A DNA stretch of 64,000 nt from Cohnella nanjingensis (GTDB lineage Bacteria; Bacillota; Bacilli; Paenibacillales; Paenibacillaceae), in contig NZ_JACJVP010000061.1 in assembly GCF_014212125.1 (NCBI RefSeq), positions 1 through 64,000 on the forward strand, written 5' to 3'. How positions within the stretch are numbered: position 1 is the first letter of the stretch; every line of letters begins with the position of its first letter. This document shows, one piece after another, positions 57,296-64,000 of the stretch. The notes below the pieces were generated by a model. The model was given only the letters and a program-made list of their open reading frames with translations, made no database searches and was not told where the DNA came from. A program made the translations under genes and the position numbers.

Positions 57296-57916
57296 ATGCC
57301 AGGAATCTTGGGACGTAAGCTCGGAATGACTCAGGTGTTCGCCGCGGACGGAAGCGTCGTGCCGGTAACCGTAATCGAGGCTACTCCGAACGTCGTACTG
57401 CAGAAGAAAGACGTAGACAACGACGGATACGAAGCAATCCAACTCGGCTTTGCCGATAAACGCGAGAAACTCGCGAACAAGCCGGAAGTCGGCCATGCCA
57501 AAAAGGCCAACACGGCGCCCAAGCGCTTCATTCGCGAAATCAGCGGCGCATCCGACCTCGAAGTCGGCGCGGAAGTCAAAGTTGACGTATTCGCTGAAGG
57601 AACGTTTGTTGACGTGACGGGAATCTCCAAAGGTAAGGGTACGGCTGGCGCGATCAAGCGTTGGGGCTTCCAGCGCGGCAAGATGACGCACGGTTCCAAG
57701 TACCACCGCGGCAACGGCTCGCTCGCGACGATCCGCGACGCCAACCGCGTGCCGAAAGGCAAGAAGATGCACGGCCGTATGGGCAGCGAGACGATCACGG
57801 TTCAAAACCTCGAAGTCGTTAAAGTCGACGTAGAGCGCAACGTGATTCTGATCAAAGGCTCCGTACCGGGCGCGCGCAACAGCTACCTCAAAGTCCGCTC
57901 GTCGGTGAAGAAATAA
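57296..57916 (+). CDS. rplC: Ribosomal protein L3
   Basis: A 206-residue early-assembly protein with a long extension into the peptidyl transferase centre. It begins MPGILGRKLGMTQVF and contains GFQRGKMTHGSKYHRGNGS. AGAGGTG precedes ATG 57296. Second gene of the S10 operon. Confidence 0.97.
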   Translation: MPGILGRKLGMTQVFAADGSVVPVTVIEATPNVVLQKKDVDNDGYEAIQLGFADKREKLANKPEVGHAKKANTAPKRFIREISGASDLEVGAEVKVDVFAEGTFVDVTGISKGKGTAGAIKRWGFQRGKMTHGSKYHRGNGSLATIRDANRVPKGKKMHGRMGSETITVQNLEVVKVDVERNVILIKGSVPGARNSYLKVRSSVKK

Positions 57917-57946
57917 TAAAGATCGTACAGGAAAGGAGGACCACTC

Positions 57947-58570
57947 ATGCCTAAAGTGGCTGTATATAACGTGAACGGCGGCCAAGTTGGAGAGATTGAG
58001 CTGGCAGAAGCGATTTTCGGCGTCAACCCGAATACGTCGGTTATGCACAGCGCCGTCGTGCTTCAGCAAGCATCCGTTCGCCAAGGTACGCACAAGACCA
58101 AAGGACGCTCCGAAGTACGCGGGGGCGGCCGCAAACCGTGGAAGCAAAAAGGCACCGGACGCGCTCGTCAGGGCTCGATCCGTTCCCCGCAATGGAAAGG
58201 CGGCGGTATCGTCTTCGGACCGACTCCGCGCAGCTATGGCTTCAAGCTTCCTCGCAAAGTTCGCCGTTTGGCCATCAAGTCGGCTTTGTCCAGCAAGGTA
58301 ATCGCTAGCGATATCATCGTTCTGGATCAATTGAGCCTGGCCCAACCGAAGACGAAGGAATTCCAAGGCATTCTGAACAACCTCAAAGTCGGTCGCAAAG
58401 CGCTGATCGTAACCGCCGACTTCGAGAACAACGTGGCCCTGTCCGCACGTAATATCCCCGGCGTGAAGTTCGTATCCGCTACGGGTATCAACGTGCTTGA
58501 TGTTCTTGTTCATGACAAGCTCATCATCACGAAGGACGCGGTCGCTAAGGTCGAGGAGGTATTCGCGTAA
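57947..58570 (+). CDS. rplD: Ribosomal protein L4
   Basis: A 207-residue exit-tunnel protein, and in several bacteria the translational repressor of the S10 operon. It has KTKGRSEVRGGGRKPWKQKGTGRARQ (tunnel loop). AAGGAGG precedes ATG 57947. Its last base overlaps the start of rplW (TAATG), so translation is coupled. Confidence 0.97.
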   Translation: MPKVAVYNVNGGQVGEIELAEAIFGVNPNTSVMHSAVVLQQASVRQGTHKTKGRSEVRGGGRKPWKQKGTGRARQGSIRSPQWKGGGIVFGPTPRSYGFKLPRKVRRLAIKSALSSKVIASDIIVLDQLSLAQPKTKEFQGILNNLKVGRKALIVTADFENNVALSARNIPGVKFVSATGINVLDVLVHDKLIITKDAVAKVEEVFA

Positions 58571-58863
58571 TGAAAAACCCTCGCGATATTATCAAGCGCC
58601 CGGTCATCACCGAACGCACGAGCGAATTCGTCGAACAACTGAAATACGTTTTCGAAGTGGATCTTCGTTCGAACAAGACGGAAATCAAGCAAGCGATCGA
58701 GCAAATCTTCAAAGTGAAGGTCGTCAGCGTGAACACGCTGCGCATGCCGGCTAAGCCGCGCCGCTACGGCCGCCACTCCGGATATACGTCCGAATGGAAG
58801 AAAGCGATCGTTCAACTGAGCGCCGACAGCAAGCCGCTCGAGTTCTTCGAAGCATCGGTCTAA
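58570..58863 (+). CDS. rplW: Ribosomal protein L23
   Basis: The 97-residue tunnel-exit protein that docks SRP and trigger factor. It begins MKNPRDIIKRPVITERTSEF. The ATG overlaps the rplD stop. Includes the loop PAKPRRYGRHSGYTSEWKKA. Confidence 0.97.
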   Translation: MKNPRDIIKRPVITERTSEFVEQLKYVFEVDLRSNKTEIKQAIEQIFKVKVVSVNTLRMPAKPRRYGRHSGYTSEWKKAIVQLSADSKPLEFFEASV

Positions 58864-58892
58864 CATCTTCGTAATGTAAGGAGGGAAACCAA

Positions 58893-59720
58893 GTGCCAGT
58901 CAAAAAGTTTAAACCGACATCGCCTAGCCGTCGCGAAATGACGATGTCCACGTTCGAAGAAGTAACCACTTCGACACCGGAGAAATCCTTGCTTGCACCG
59001 CTGTCCAAACGCGGCGGCCGTAACCACCAAGGTAAAATTACGGTTCGTCACCAAGGCGGCGGACATAAGCGTAAATATCGGATCATCGACTTCAAGCGCA
59101 ACAAGGACGGCGTGCCGGGCCGCGTTGCTTCGATCGAGTACGATCCGAACCGTACGTCTTACATCGCCCTGATCAACTACCTGGACGGAGAGAAGCGCTA
59201 CATCGTCGCTCCTAAAGGCCTGAAAGTCGGCGACGAGATCGTATCCGGTCCTGAAGCCGACATCAAAGTGGGCAACAGCCTTCCGCTGGAGAATATCCCG
59301 GTCGGTACGGTTATCCACAACATCGAGCTGAAGCCCGGCAAGGGCGGCCAACTGGTTCGCGCAGCCGGCACCGAAGCGCAACTGCTCGGCAAAGAAGAGA
59401 CTTACGTCACGATTCGCCTGGCATCCGGCGAGATTCGCCGCATCCTGAAGCAATGCCGCGCTACCGTCGGCTCCGTGGGCAACCAAGACCACGAGCTGAT
59501 CAACATCGGTAAAGCGGGCCGTTCCCGCAACATGGGCAAACGTCCGGTTGTCCGCGGTGTCGTCATGAACCCGGTCGATCACCCGCACGGCGGCGGCGAA
59601 GGCCGCGCTCCGATCGGTCGCAAATCTCCGATGTCGCCATGGGGCAAACCGACCCTCGGCTACAAAACCCGCAAGAAGAAAAAAGCTTCAAGCCAATATA
59701 TCGTTCGCCGCCGCAAGTAA
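58893..59720 (+). CDS. rplB: Ribosomal protein L2
   Basis: The 275-residue peptidyl-transferase-centre protein. It contains the GRNHQGKITVRHQGGGHKRKY segment and the conserved His in the NPVDHPHGGGEGRAP loop. The GTG start at 58893 follows AAGGAGGG. It is of standard length. Confidence 0.97.
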   Translation: MPVKKFKPTSPSRREMTMSTFEEVTTSTPEKSLLAPLSKRGGRNHQGKITVRHQGGGHKRKYRIIDFKRNKDGVPGRVASIEYDPNRTSYIALINYLDGEKRYIVAPKGLKVGDEIVSGPEADIKVGNSLPLENIPVGTVIHNIELKPGKGGQLVRAAGTEAQLLGKEETYVTIRLASGEIRRILKQCRATVGSVGNQDHELINIGKAGRSRNMGKRPVVRGVVMNPVDHPHGGGEGRAPIGRKSPMSPWGKPTLGYKTRKKKKASSQYIVRRRK

Positions 59721-59759
59721 GGGCGAGCCCCTATTTCGGGCTGAAGGGAGGATTTACCC

Positions 59760-60041
59760 ATGGGTCGCAGCTTAAAGAAAGGACCTTTCATCGACGACTA
59801 TCTGCTCAAGAAAGTCGACGCGATGAACGAGTCCGGCAAGAAGGTCGTCGTCAAAACGTGGTCCCGCCGCTCGACGATTTTCCCGCAATTCGTAGGTCAC
59901 ACGTTCGCCGTCTACGACGGCCGCAAGCATGTGCCGGTTTATGTATCGGAAGACATGGTCGGTCACAAGCTCGGTGAATTCGCGCCTACGCGTACGTACA
60001 AAGGCCACACCGCCGACGACAAGAAAACGGGCAAACGATAA
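59760..60041 (+). CDS. rpsS: Ribosomal protein S19
   Basis: The 93-residue 30S head protein that contacts S13. It begins MGRSLKKGPFIDDYLLKKV and contains TWSRRSTIFPQFVGHTFAVYDG. AAGGGAGG precedes ATG 59760. Confidence 0.97.
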   Translation: MGRSLKKGPFIDDYLLKKVDAMNESGKKVVVKTWSRRSTIFPQFVGHTFAVYDGRKHVPVYVSEDMVGHKLGEFAPTRTYKGHTADDKKTGKR

Positions 60042-60090
60042 TCCGTAACGCCGGGCGACCGGCGAATGCAATACGGGAGGAGGTACATCG

Positions 60091-60429
60091 ATGGCACAAG
60101 AAGCGAAAGCCGTTGCGAGCTATATTCGCATTCCGGCCCGCAAAGTCCGACTGGTCGTGGACCTGATCCGCGGCAAGAAGGTGGGCGAAGCGATCGCCAT
60201 TCTGCGCCACACGCCGCGTTCGGCTTCCCCGGTCCTGGAGAAGCTGCTGAACTCTGCGGTGGCGAACGCTGAACACAACTACCAACTCGACGTTAACAAG
60301 CTGGTCATCAGCGAAGCATACGTCAACGAAGGTCCGACCCTGAAACGTTTCCAACCTCGTTCGCAGGGCCGCGCGTTCAGCATCTTCAAACGTTCCAGCC
60401 ACATCACGCTGGTCGTATCCGAGAAATAA
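60091..60429 (+). CDS. rplV: Ribosomal protein L22
   Basis: A 112-residue protein of the exit tunnel; its loop lines the macrolide site. It contains AKAVASYIRIPARKVRLVVDLIRG and the tunnel loop around VNEGPTLKRFQPRSQGRA. GGGAGGAGG precedes ATG 60091. Confidence 0.97.
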   Translation: MAQEAKAVASYIRIPARKVRLVVDLIRGKKVGEAIAILRHTPRSASPVLEKLLNSAVANAEHNYQLDVNKLVISEAYVNEGPTLKRFQPRSQGRAFSIFKRSSHITLVVSEK

Positions 60430-60442
60430 GGAGGGAAAACGT

Positions 60443-61108
60443 GTGGGTCAGAAAGTAAATCCGGTCGGTCTTCGCATCGGCGTTATCCGTGATTGGGAAT
60501 CCAAATGGTACGCTGACAAAGATTTCGGCACCCTCCTCATGGAAGATGTCAAAATCCGCGAATTCCTCAAAAATAAACTGAAAGACGCCGCTGTGTCTCG
60601 CTTCGAGATCGAACGCGCAGCCAACCGCGTCAACGTCACGATCCATACCGCTAAGCCAGGCATGGTCATCGGCAAAGGCGGCGCGGAAGTGGAAGTCATC
60701 CGCGGTCAGCTGACGAAGCTGACGAACGGCAAGAAAGTGCACATCAACATTTCCGAGATCAAAAATCCGGAACTGGATGCCATCCTTGTCGCAGAAAGCA
60801 TTGCGCAACAGCTGGAACGCCGCATTTCGTTCCGCCGCGCGATGAAGCAATCGATCCAACGTACGCTCCGTTCCGGCGCCAAAGGCGTGAAGACGGTCGT
60901 TAGCGGACGTCTGGGCGGCGCTGAAATCGCACGTACGGAAGGTTACAGCGAAGGTACGGTTCCGCTGCATACCCTGCGCGCAGACATCGACTACGGTACA
61001 GCTGAAGCTCATACGACCTACGGTCGCATCGGCGTTAAAGTATGGATTTACCGCGGCGAGGTCCTTCCTGCGAAGAAGAGAAAAGCCGCTGAGGAAGGAG
61101 GCAACTGA
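60443..61108 (+). CDS. rpsC: Ribosomal protein S3
   Basis: A 221-residue mRNA-entry protein with two KH domains (GMVIGKGGAEVEVIRGQL is the GXXG loop). It begins GQKVNPVGLRIGVIRDWES. The GTG start at 60443 follows AAGGAGGG. Confidence 0.97.
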   Translation: MGQKVNPVGLRIGVIRDWESKWYADKDFGTLLMEDVKIREFLKNKLKDAAVSRFEIERAANRVNVTIHTAKPGMVIGKGGAEVEVIRGQLTKLTNGKKVHINISEIKNPELDAILVAESIAQQLERRISFRRAMKQSIQRTLRSGAKGVKTVVSGRLGGAEIARTEGYSEGTVPLHTLRADIDYGTAEAHTTYGRIGVKVWIYRGEVLPAKKRKAAEEGGN

Positions 61109-61110
61109 TC

Positions 61111-61548
61111 ATGTTGGTCCCTAAACGCGTCAAACACCGCAAGCAGCACCGCGGGAAGATGAAAGGCCGCGCCAAAGGCGGCACGGAAGTAAGCTTCGGC
61201 GAATACGGCTTGCAAGCACTCGAGCCTTCTTGGGTAACGAACCGCCAGATCGAATCTGCGCGTATCGCGATGACCCGTTATATCAAGCGGGGCGGTAAAG
61301 TCTGGATCAAGATTTTCCCGTCCAAGCCGATCACTCAGAAGCCTCTCGAAGTGCGGATGGGTAGCGGTAAAGGTAACGTCGAGAAGTGGGTAGCCGTCGT
61401 GAAGCCGGGCAAGGTATTGTTCGAGCTCGCAGGCGTCTCCGAGGAAATCGCACGTGAAGCGATGCGTCTCGCGGCTCACAAGCTGCCGATCAAGACGAAG
61501 TTTGTGAAACGTGAAGAACTGGGTGGTGAAGCAAATGAAGGCCAGTGA
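61111..61548 (+). CDS. rplP: Ribosomal protein L16
   Basis: A 145-residue large-subunit protein near the A-site tRNA. It begins MLVPKRVKHRKQHRGKMKGR and includes GSGKGNVEKWVAVVKPGKV. It starts two bases after the rpsC stop and overlaps rpmC. Confidence 0.97.
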   Translation: MLVPKRVKHRKQHRGKMKGRAKGGTEVSFGEYGLQALEPSWVTNRQIESARIAMTRYIKRGGKVWIKIFPSKPITQKPLEVRMGSGKGNVEKWVAVVKPGKVLFELAGVSEEIAREAMRLAAHKLPIKTKFVKREELGGEANEGQ

Positions 61549-61732
61549 ATTCCGTAACTTGACTTCGGTGGAAATCGAACAGAAAGTTTCCGGCTTCAAG
61601 GAAGAGCTGTTCAACCTTCGTTTCCAACTGGCTACCGGCCAACTGGACAACCCGCATCGCATCAGCGAGCTGCGGAAAGAAATTGCCCGGGCCAAAACAA
61701 TTTTGCGCGAGCGTGAACTGGGCATCGGCTAA
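61535..61732 (+). CDS. rpmC: Ribosomal protein L29
   Basis: The 65-residue helical protein at the tunnel exit. It reads MKASEFRNLTSVEIEQKV and FNLRFQLATGQLDNPHRI. ATG 61535 lies within the last codons of rplP (overlap 14 bases), with GGGTGGTG before it. GTG 61511 would add a non-homologous head. Confidence 0.95.
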   Translation: MKASEFRNLTSVEIEQKVSGFKEELFNLRFQLATGQLDNPHRISELRKEIARAKTILRERELGIG

Positions 61733-61778
61733 TCGCCGCTGACAACCCCAATCACCGCTTCCGGGAAGGAGATTTACC

Positions 61779-62042
61779 ATGAGCGAACGCAACAACCGCA
61801 AAGTGCAAGTCGGTAAAGTCGTGAGCGACAAAATGGACAAAACGATTGTGGTGGCCGTCGAGACTTACAAGAAGCACAGCCTGTACCACAAACGGATCAA
61901 ATACACGAAGAAGTTCAAAGCGCACGACGAGAACAACGACGCGAAGATCGGCGACACCGTGAAAATCATGGAGACCCGCAAGCTGTCGAAAGACAAGAAC
62001 TGGCGCCTGGTCGAAGTCACCGAGAAAGCCGTTATCCTGTAA
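61779..62042 (+). CDS. rpsQ: Ribosomal protein S17
   Basis: The 87-residue OB-fold small-subunit protein. It contains VGKVVSDKMDKTIVVAVETYKKHSLY. GGAAGGAG precedes ATG 61779. Confidence 0.96.
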   Translation: MSERNNRKVQVGKVVSDKMDKTIVVAVETYKKHSLYHKRIKYTKKFKAHDENNDAKIGDTVKIMETRKLSKDKNWRLVEVTEKAVIL

Positions 62043-62077
62043 GGAACCTCATCTAGGACTGAAAGGAGGACCCCGCG

Positions 62078-62446
62078 ATGATTCAACCGTTTACGAGACT
62101 GTCCGTTGCCGACAACTCCGGTGCGAAGGAACTGATGTGTATCCGCGTACTGGGTGGTACGGGACGCCGCGTCGGTCACATCGGCGATCTGATTGTCGCT
62201 TCCGTCAAACAAGCAACACCAGGCGGCGTTGTCAAGAAGGGCGACGTAGTCAAATGCGTCATCGTCCGTACGAAGCGCGCTGTACGCCGAAAAGACGGAT
62301 CCTATATCGCGTTCGACGAGAACGCAGCCGTTATCGTGAAGGAAGACAAAAGCCCGCGCGGTACCCGTATCTTCGGGCCAGTCGCTCGCGAGCTGCGCGA
62401 ACGTGATTTCATGAAAATCATTTCTCTGGCTCCGGAAGTGCTCTAA
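62078..62446 (+). CDS. rplN: Ribosomal protein L14
   Basis: The 122-residue intersubunit bridge protein. It begins MIQPFTRLSVADNSGAKELMC and contains VKKGDVVKCVIVRTKRAVRRKDGS. AAAGGAGG precedes ATG 62078. Confidence 0.97.
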   Translation: MIQPFTRLSVADNSGAKELMCIRVLGGTGRRVGHIGDLIVASVKQATPGGVVKKGDVVKCVIVRTKRAVRRKDGSYIAFDENAAVIVKEDKSPRGTRIFGPVARELRERDFMKIISLAPEVL

Positions 62447-62488
62447 TCCGGCTCAAGTCCATGGAGAAACGCTCAAGGAGGTGTACCC

Positions 62489-62842
62489 ATGCCCCGTTTG
62501 AAAAAAGTGCTGGAATCGCACAACAATAAACTGCACGTGAAGAAGGACGACAACGTCATCGTCATCACGGGCAAGGACAAAGGCAAGAAGGGGCGCGTCA
62601 TCGCCGCTTACCCGCGCGAAAACCGCGTGCTGATCGAAGGTGTAAACCTCGTGAAGAAGCATACCCGCCCGTCCACGACCAACCCGCAAGGCGGCATCAT
62701 CGAGCAAGAAGCGCCGATTCACGCATCCAACGTCATGCACGTGGATCCGAAGACCGGCAAGCCGACTCGCATCGGCTATAAAGTGCTCGACAACGGCAAC
62801 AAAGTCCGGATCGCGAAGCGTTCCGGCCAAGAGATCGACTAA
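62489..62842 (+). CDS. rplX: Ribosomal protein L24
   Basis: The 117-residue assembly-initiator protein with a KOW motif (KKDDNVIVITGKDKGKKGRVI). It begins MPRLKKVLESHNNKLHV. CAAGGAGGTG precedes ATG 62489. The N-terminal stretch MPRLKKVLESHN is about ten residues longer than in some homologues. Confidence 0.96.
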   Translation: MPRLKKVLESHNNKLHVKKDDNVIVITGKDKGKKGRVIAAYPRENRVLIEGVNLVKKHTRPSTTNPQGGIIEQEAPIHASNVMHVDPKTGKPTRIGYKVLDNGNKVRIAKRSGQEID

Positions 62843-62878
62843 TATCGATTTTCGAAGGAAAGGAGGTCACTGTGACTA

Positions 62879-63421
62879 ATGGCAGCACGTATGAAAGAAC
62901 GTTTCCTGAATGAAATCACTCCTGCGCTGATGCAGAAGTTCAGCTACAAATCGGTGATGCAAGTGCCGAAGATCGAGAAAGTCGTCATCAACATGGGTGT
63001 AGGCGACGCGGTTCAGAACTCCAAAGTTCTGGACGCAGCCGTTGAAGATCTGCAGAAGATCGCTGGCCAAAAGCCGGTTATCACCCGCGCGAAGAAGTCC
63101 ATCGCAGGCTTCCGCCTTCGCGAGAACGCGCCGATCGGCGCGAAAGTCACGCTTCGCGGCGACCGCATGTACTACTTCCTCGACAAGCTGTTCAACGTAT
63201 CGCTTCCGCGCGTACGCGACTTCCGCGGGATCTCGAACAAATCGTTCGACGGCCGCGGCAACTACACGCTGGGTCTGAAAGAACAACTGATCTTCCCTGA
63301 GATCGAGTACGACAAGGTCGACAAGATCCGCGGGATGGATATCGTTATCGTCACGACGGCGAATACGGACGAAGAAGCGCGCGAACTGCTGACCCAACTG
63401 GGCATGCCGTTCGTGAAGTAA
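62879..63421 (+). CDS. rplE: Ribosomal protein L5
   Basis: The 180-residue 5S rRNA-binding protein. It contains MKERFLNEITPALMQKFSYKS, the GQKPVITRAKKSIAGFRLRE segment and GNYTLGLKEQLIFPEIEYD. GGAAAGGAGG precedes ATG 62879. Confidence 0.97.
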   Translation: MAARMKERFLNEITPALMQKFSYKSVMQVPKIEKVVINMGVGDAVQNSKVLDAAVEDLQKIAGQKPVITRAKKSIAGFRLRENAPIGAKVTLRGDRMYYFLDKLFNVSLPRVRDFRGISNKSFDGRGNYTLGLKEQLIFPEIEYDKVDKIRGMDIVIVTTANTDEEARELLTQLGMPFVK

Positions 63422-63473
63422 CGACGCCCGACCTGGCGCAAGCCAAGGTACCCTTTGGGAGGTGTGAAAGCAA

Positions 63474-63659
63474 GTGGCAAAAACGTCGATGAAAATCAAG
63501 CAACAACGCCCGCCGAAGTTCCAAGTCCGTGCTTACACGCGGTGCGAACGTTGCGGACGTCCGCACTCCGTGCTGCAAAAGTTCAAGATTTGCCGGATTT
63601 GTTTCCGTGAGTTGGCATACAAAGGCCAGATTCCTGGCGTTAAAAAAGCGAGCTGGTAA
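63474..63659 (+). CDS. Ribosomal protein S14, zinc-binding type
   Basis: The 61-residue type Z S14 with zinc ligands C24, C27, C40 and C43, as in B. subtilis RpsNA. The GTG start at 63474 follows GGGAGGTG. A zinc-free paralogue may exist elsewhere, as for L33. Confidence 0.96.
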   Translation: MAKTSMKIKQQRPPKFQVRAYTRCERCGRPHSVLQKFKICRICFRELAYKGQIPGVKKASW

Positions 63660-63689
63660 TCAGCCTAGTTCGGGAAGGAGGTTTACCCC

Positions 63690-64000
63690 ATGGTTATGTC
63701 TGATCCCATTGCAGATATGCTGACGCGCATTCGCAACGCGAATCTCGTCCGCCACGAATCGGTGGAACTGCCTGCGTCCACGGTGAAGAAGCAAATTGCT
63801 GACATCCTGAAGCGCGAAGGCTTTATCCGCGACGCTGAATTCGTCGAAGACAACAAGCAAGGGCTGATCCGTATTTTCCTGAAATACGGACCGAACAACG
63901 AGCGCGTCATTACGGGGCTGAAACGTATCAGCAAACCCGGCCTGCGCGTCTACACGAAGTCCAATGAAGTACCGCGCGTGCTGGGCGGCCTCGGCATCGC
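63690..64000 (+). CDS. rpsH: Ribosomal protein S8 (partial, cut by window end)
   Basis: The small-subunit protein that binds 16S rRNA helix 21. The visible 103 codons read MVMSDPIADMLTRIRNANLV, through LPASTVKKQIADILKREGFI, to SNEVPRVLGGLGI. GGAGG ends eight bases before ATG 63690; a second ATG at 63696 is possible. The gene runs off the right edge. Confidence 0.95.
   Translation, partial: MVMSDPIADMLTRIRNANLVRHESVELPASTVKKQIADILKREGFIRDAEFVEDNKQGLIRIFLKYGPNNERVITGLKRISKPGLRVYTKSNEVPRVLGGLGI

Overview
This looks like a chromosomal window from a Paenibacillaceae-type Bacillota (Paenibacillus or Cohnella-like). The genes are GC-rich, Shine-Dalgarno sites are strong GGAGG types, and GTG and TTG starts are common. 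The gene order follows the Bacillus ctsR to rpoC, str and S10 clusters, with insertions that Bacillus subtilis does not have.

Layout. 1-66 is the 3' end of a 23S rRNA, with no 5S gene visible after it. 67-4612 is an accessory stretch: an AT-richer glycosyltransferase, a mannose-1-phosphate guanylyltransferase and an Eis-type acetyltransferase. 4686-9404 is the CtsR-controlled heat-shock operon (ctsR-mcsA-mcsB-clpC), with a textbook promoter and CtsR box. 9587-14758 is an inserted response regulator/sensor kinase pair plus an ABC-2 exporter, resembling the linearmycin-resistance (Lnr) type. 14973-22003 holds a small membrane protein, radA, disA, pssA, an unassigned Cys-rich protein on the minus strand, yacL (PIN-TRAM), ispD and ispF. 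22040-29803 holds gltX, a 1.16-kb repeat and T-box region, then cysE-cysS-mrnC-rlmB-rae1 and sigH. 30251-34484 is rpmG-secE-nusG-rplK-rplA-rplJ-rplL plus a methyltransferase. 34832-42128 is rpoB-rpoC. A 581-bp gene-free stretch follows, rich in DnaA-box-like 9-mers, then an ABC pair, the L7Ae-family gene, rpsL-rpsG-fusA-tuf, a divergent YesMN-type two-component system with a carbohydrate ABC uptake operon, and the S10 operon from rpsJ to rpsH, which is cut by the window end.

How the genes work together. Most of the window is information processing: ribosomal proteins, translation factors, RNA polymerase, rRNA modification and RNases. Its control elements can be read directly: an L10 leader, two candidate L1 operators, a Cys T-box, an S10 leader and attenuators. 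The insertions are environment-facing modules: cell-surface glycosylation, an envelope-stress exporter and sugar or oligosaccharide uptake.

Most unusual signals. (1) About 13 DnaA-box-like 9-mers lie within 333 bp after rpoC. (2) Six contiguous 52-bp hairpin-forming units separate the Cys T-box from cysE. (3) A 128-bp unit carrying the gltX 3' end is repeated three times. (4) Two L1-like operators share the same fold with compensating base changes. No CRISPR array, tRNA gene or insertion sequence was recognised. All family assignments come from reading motifs; no database search was run.
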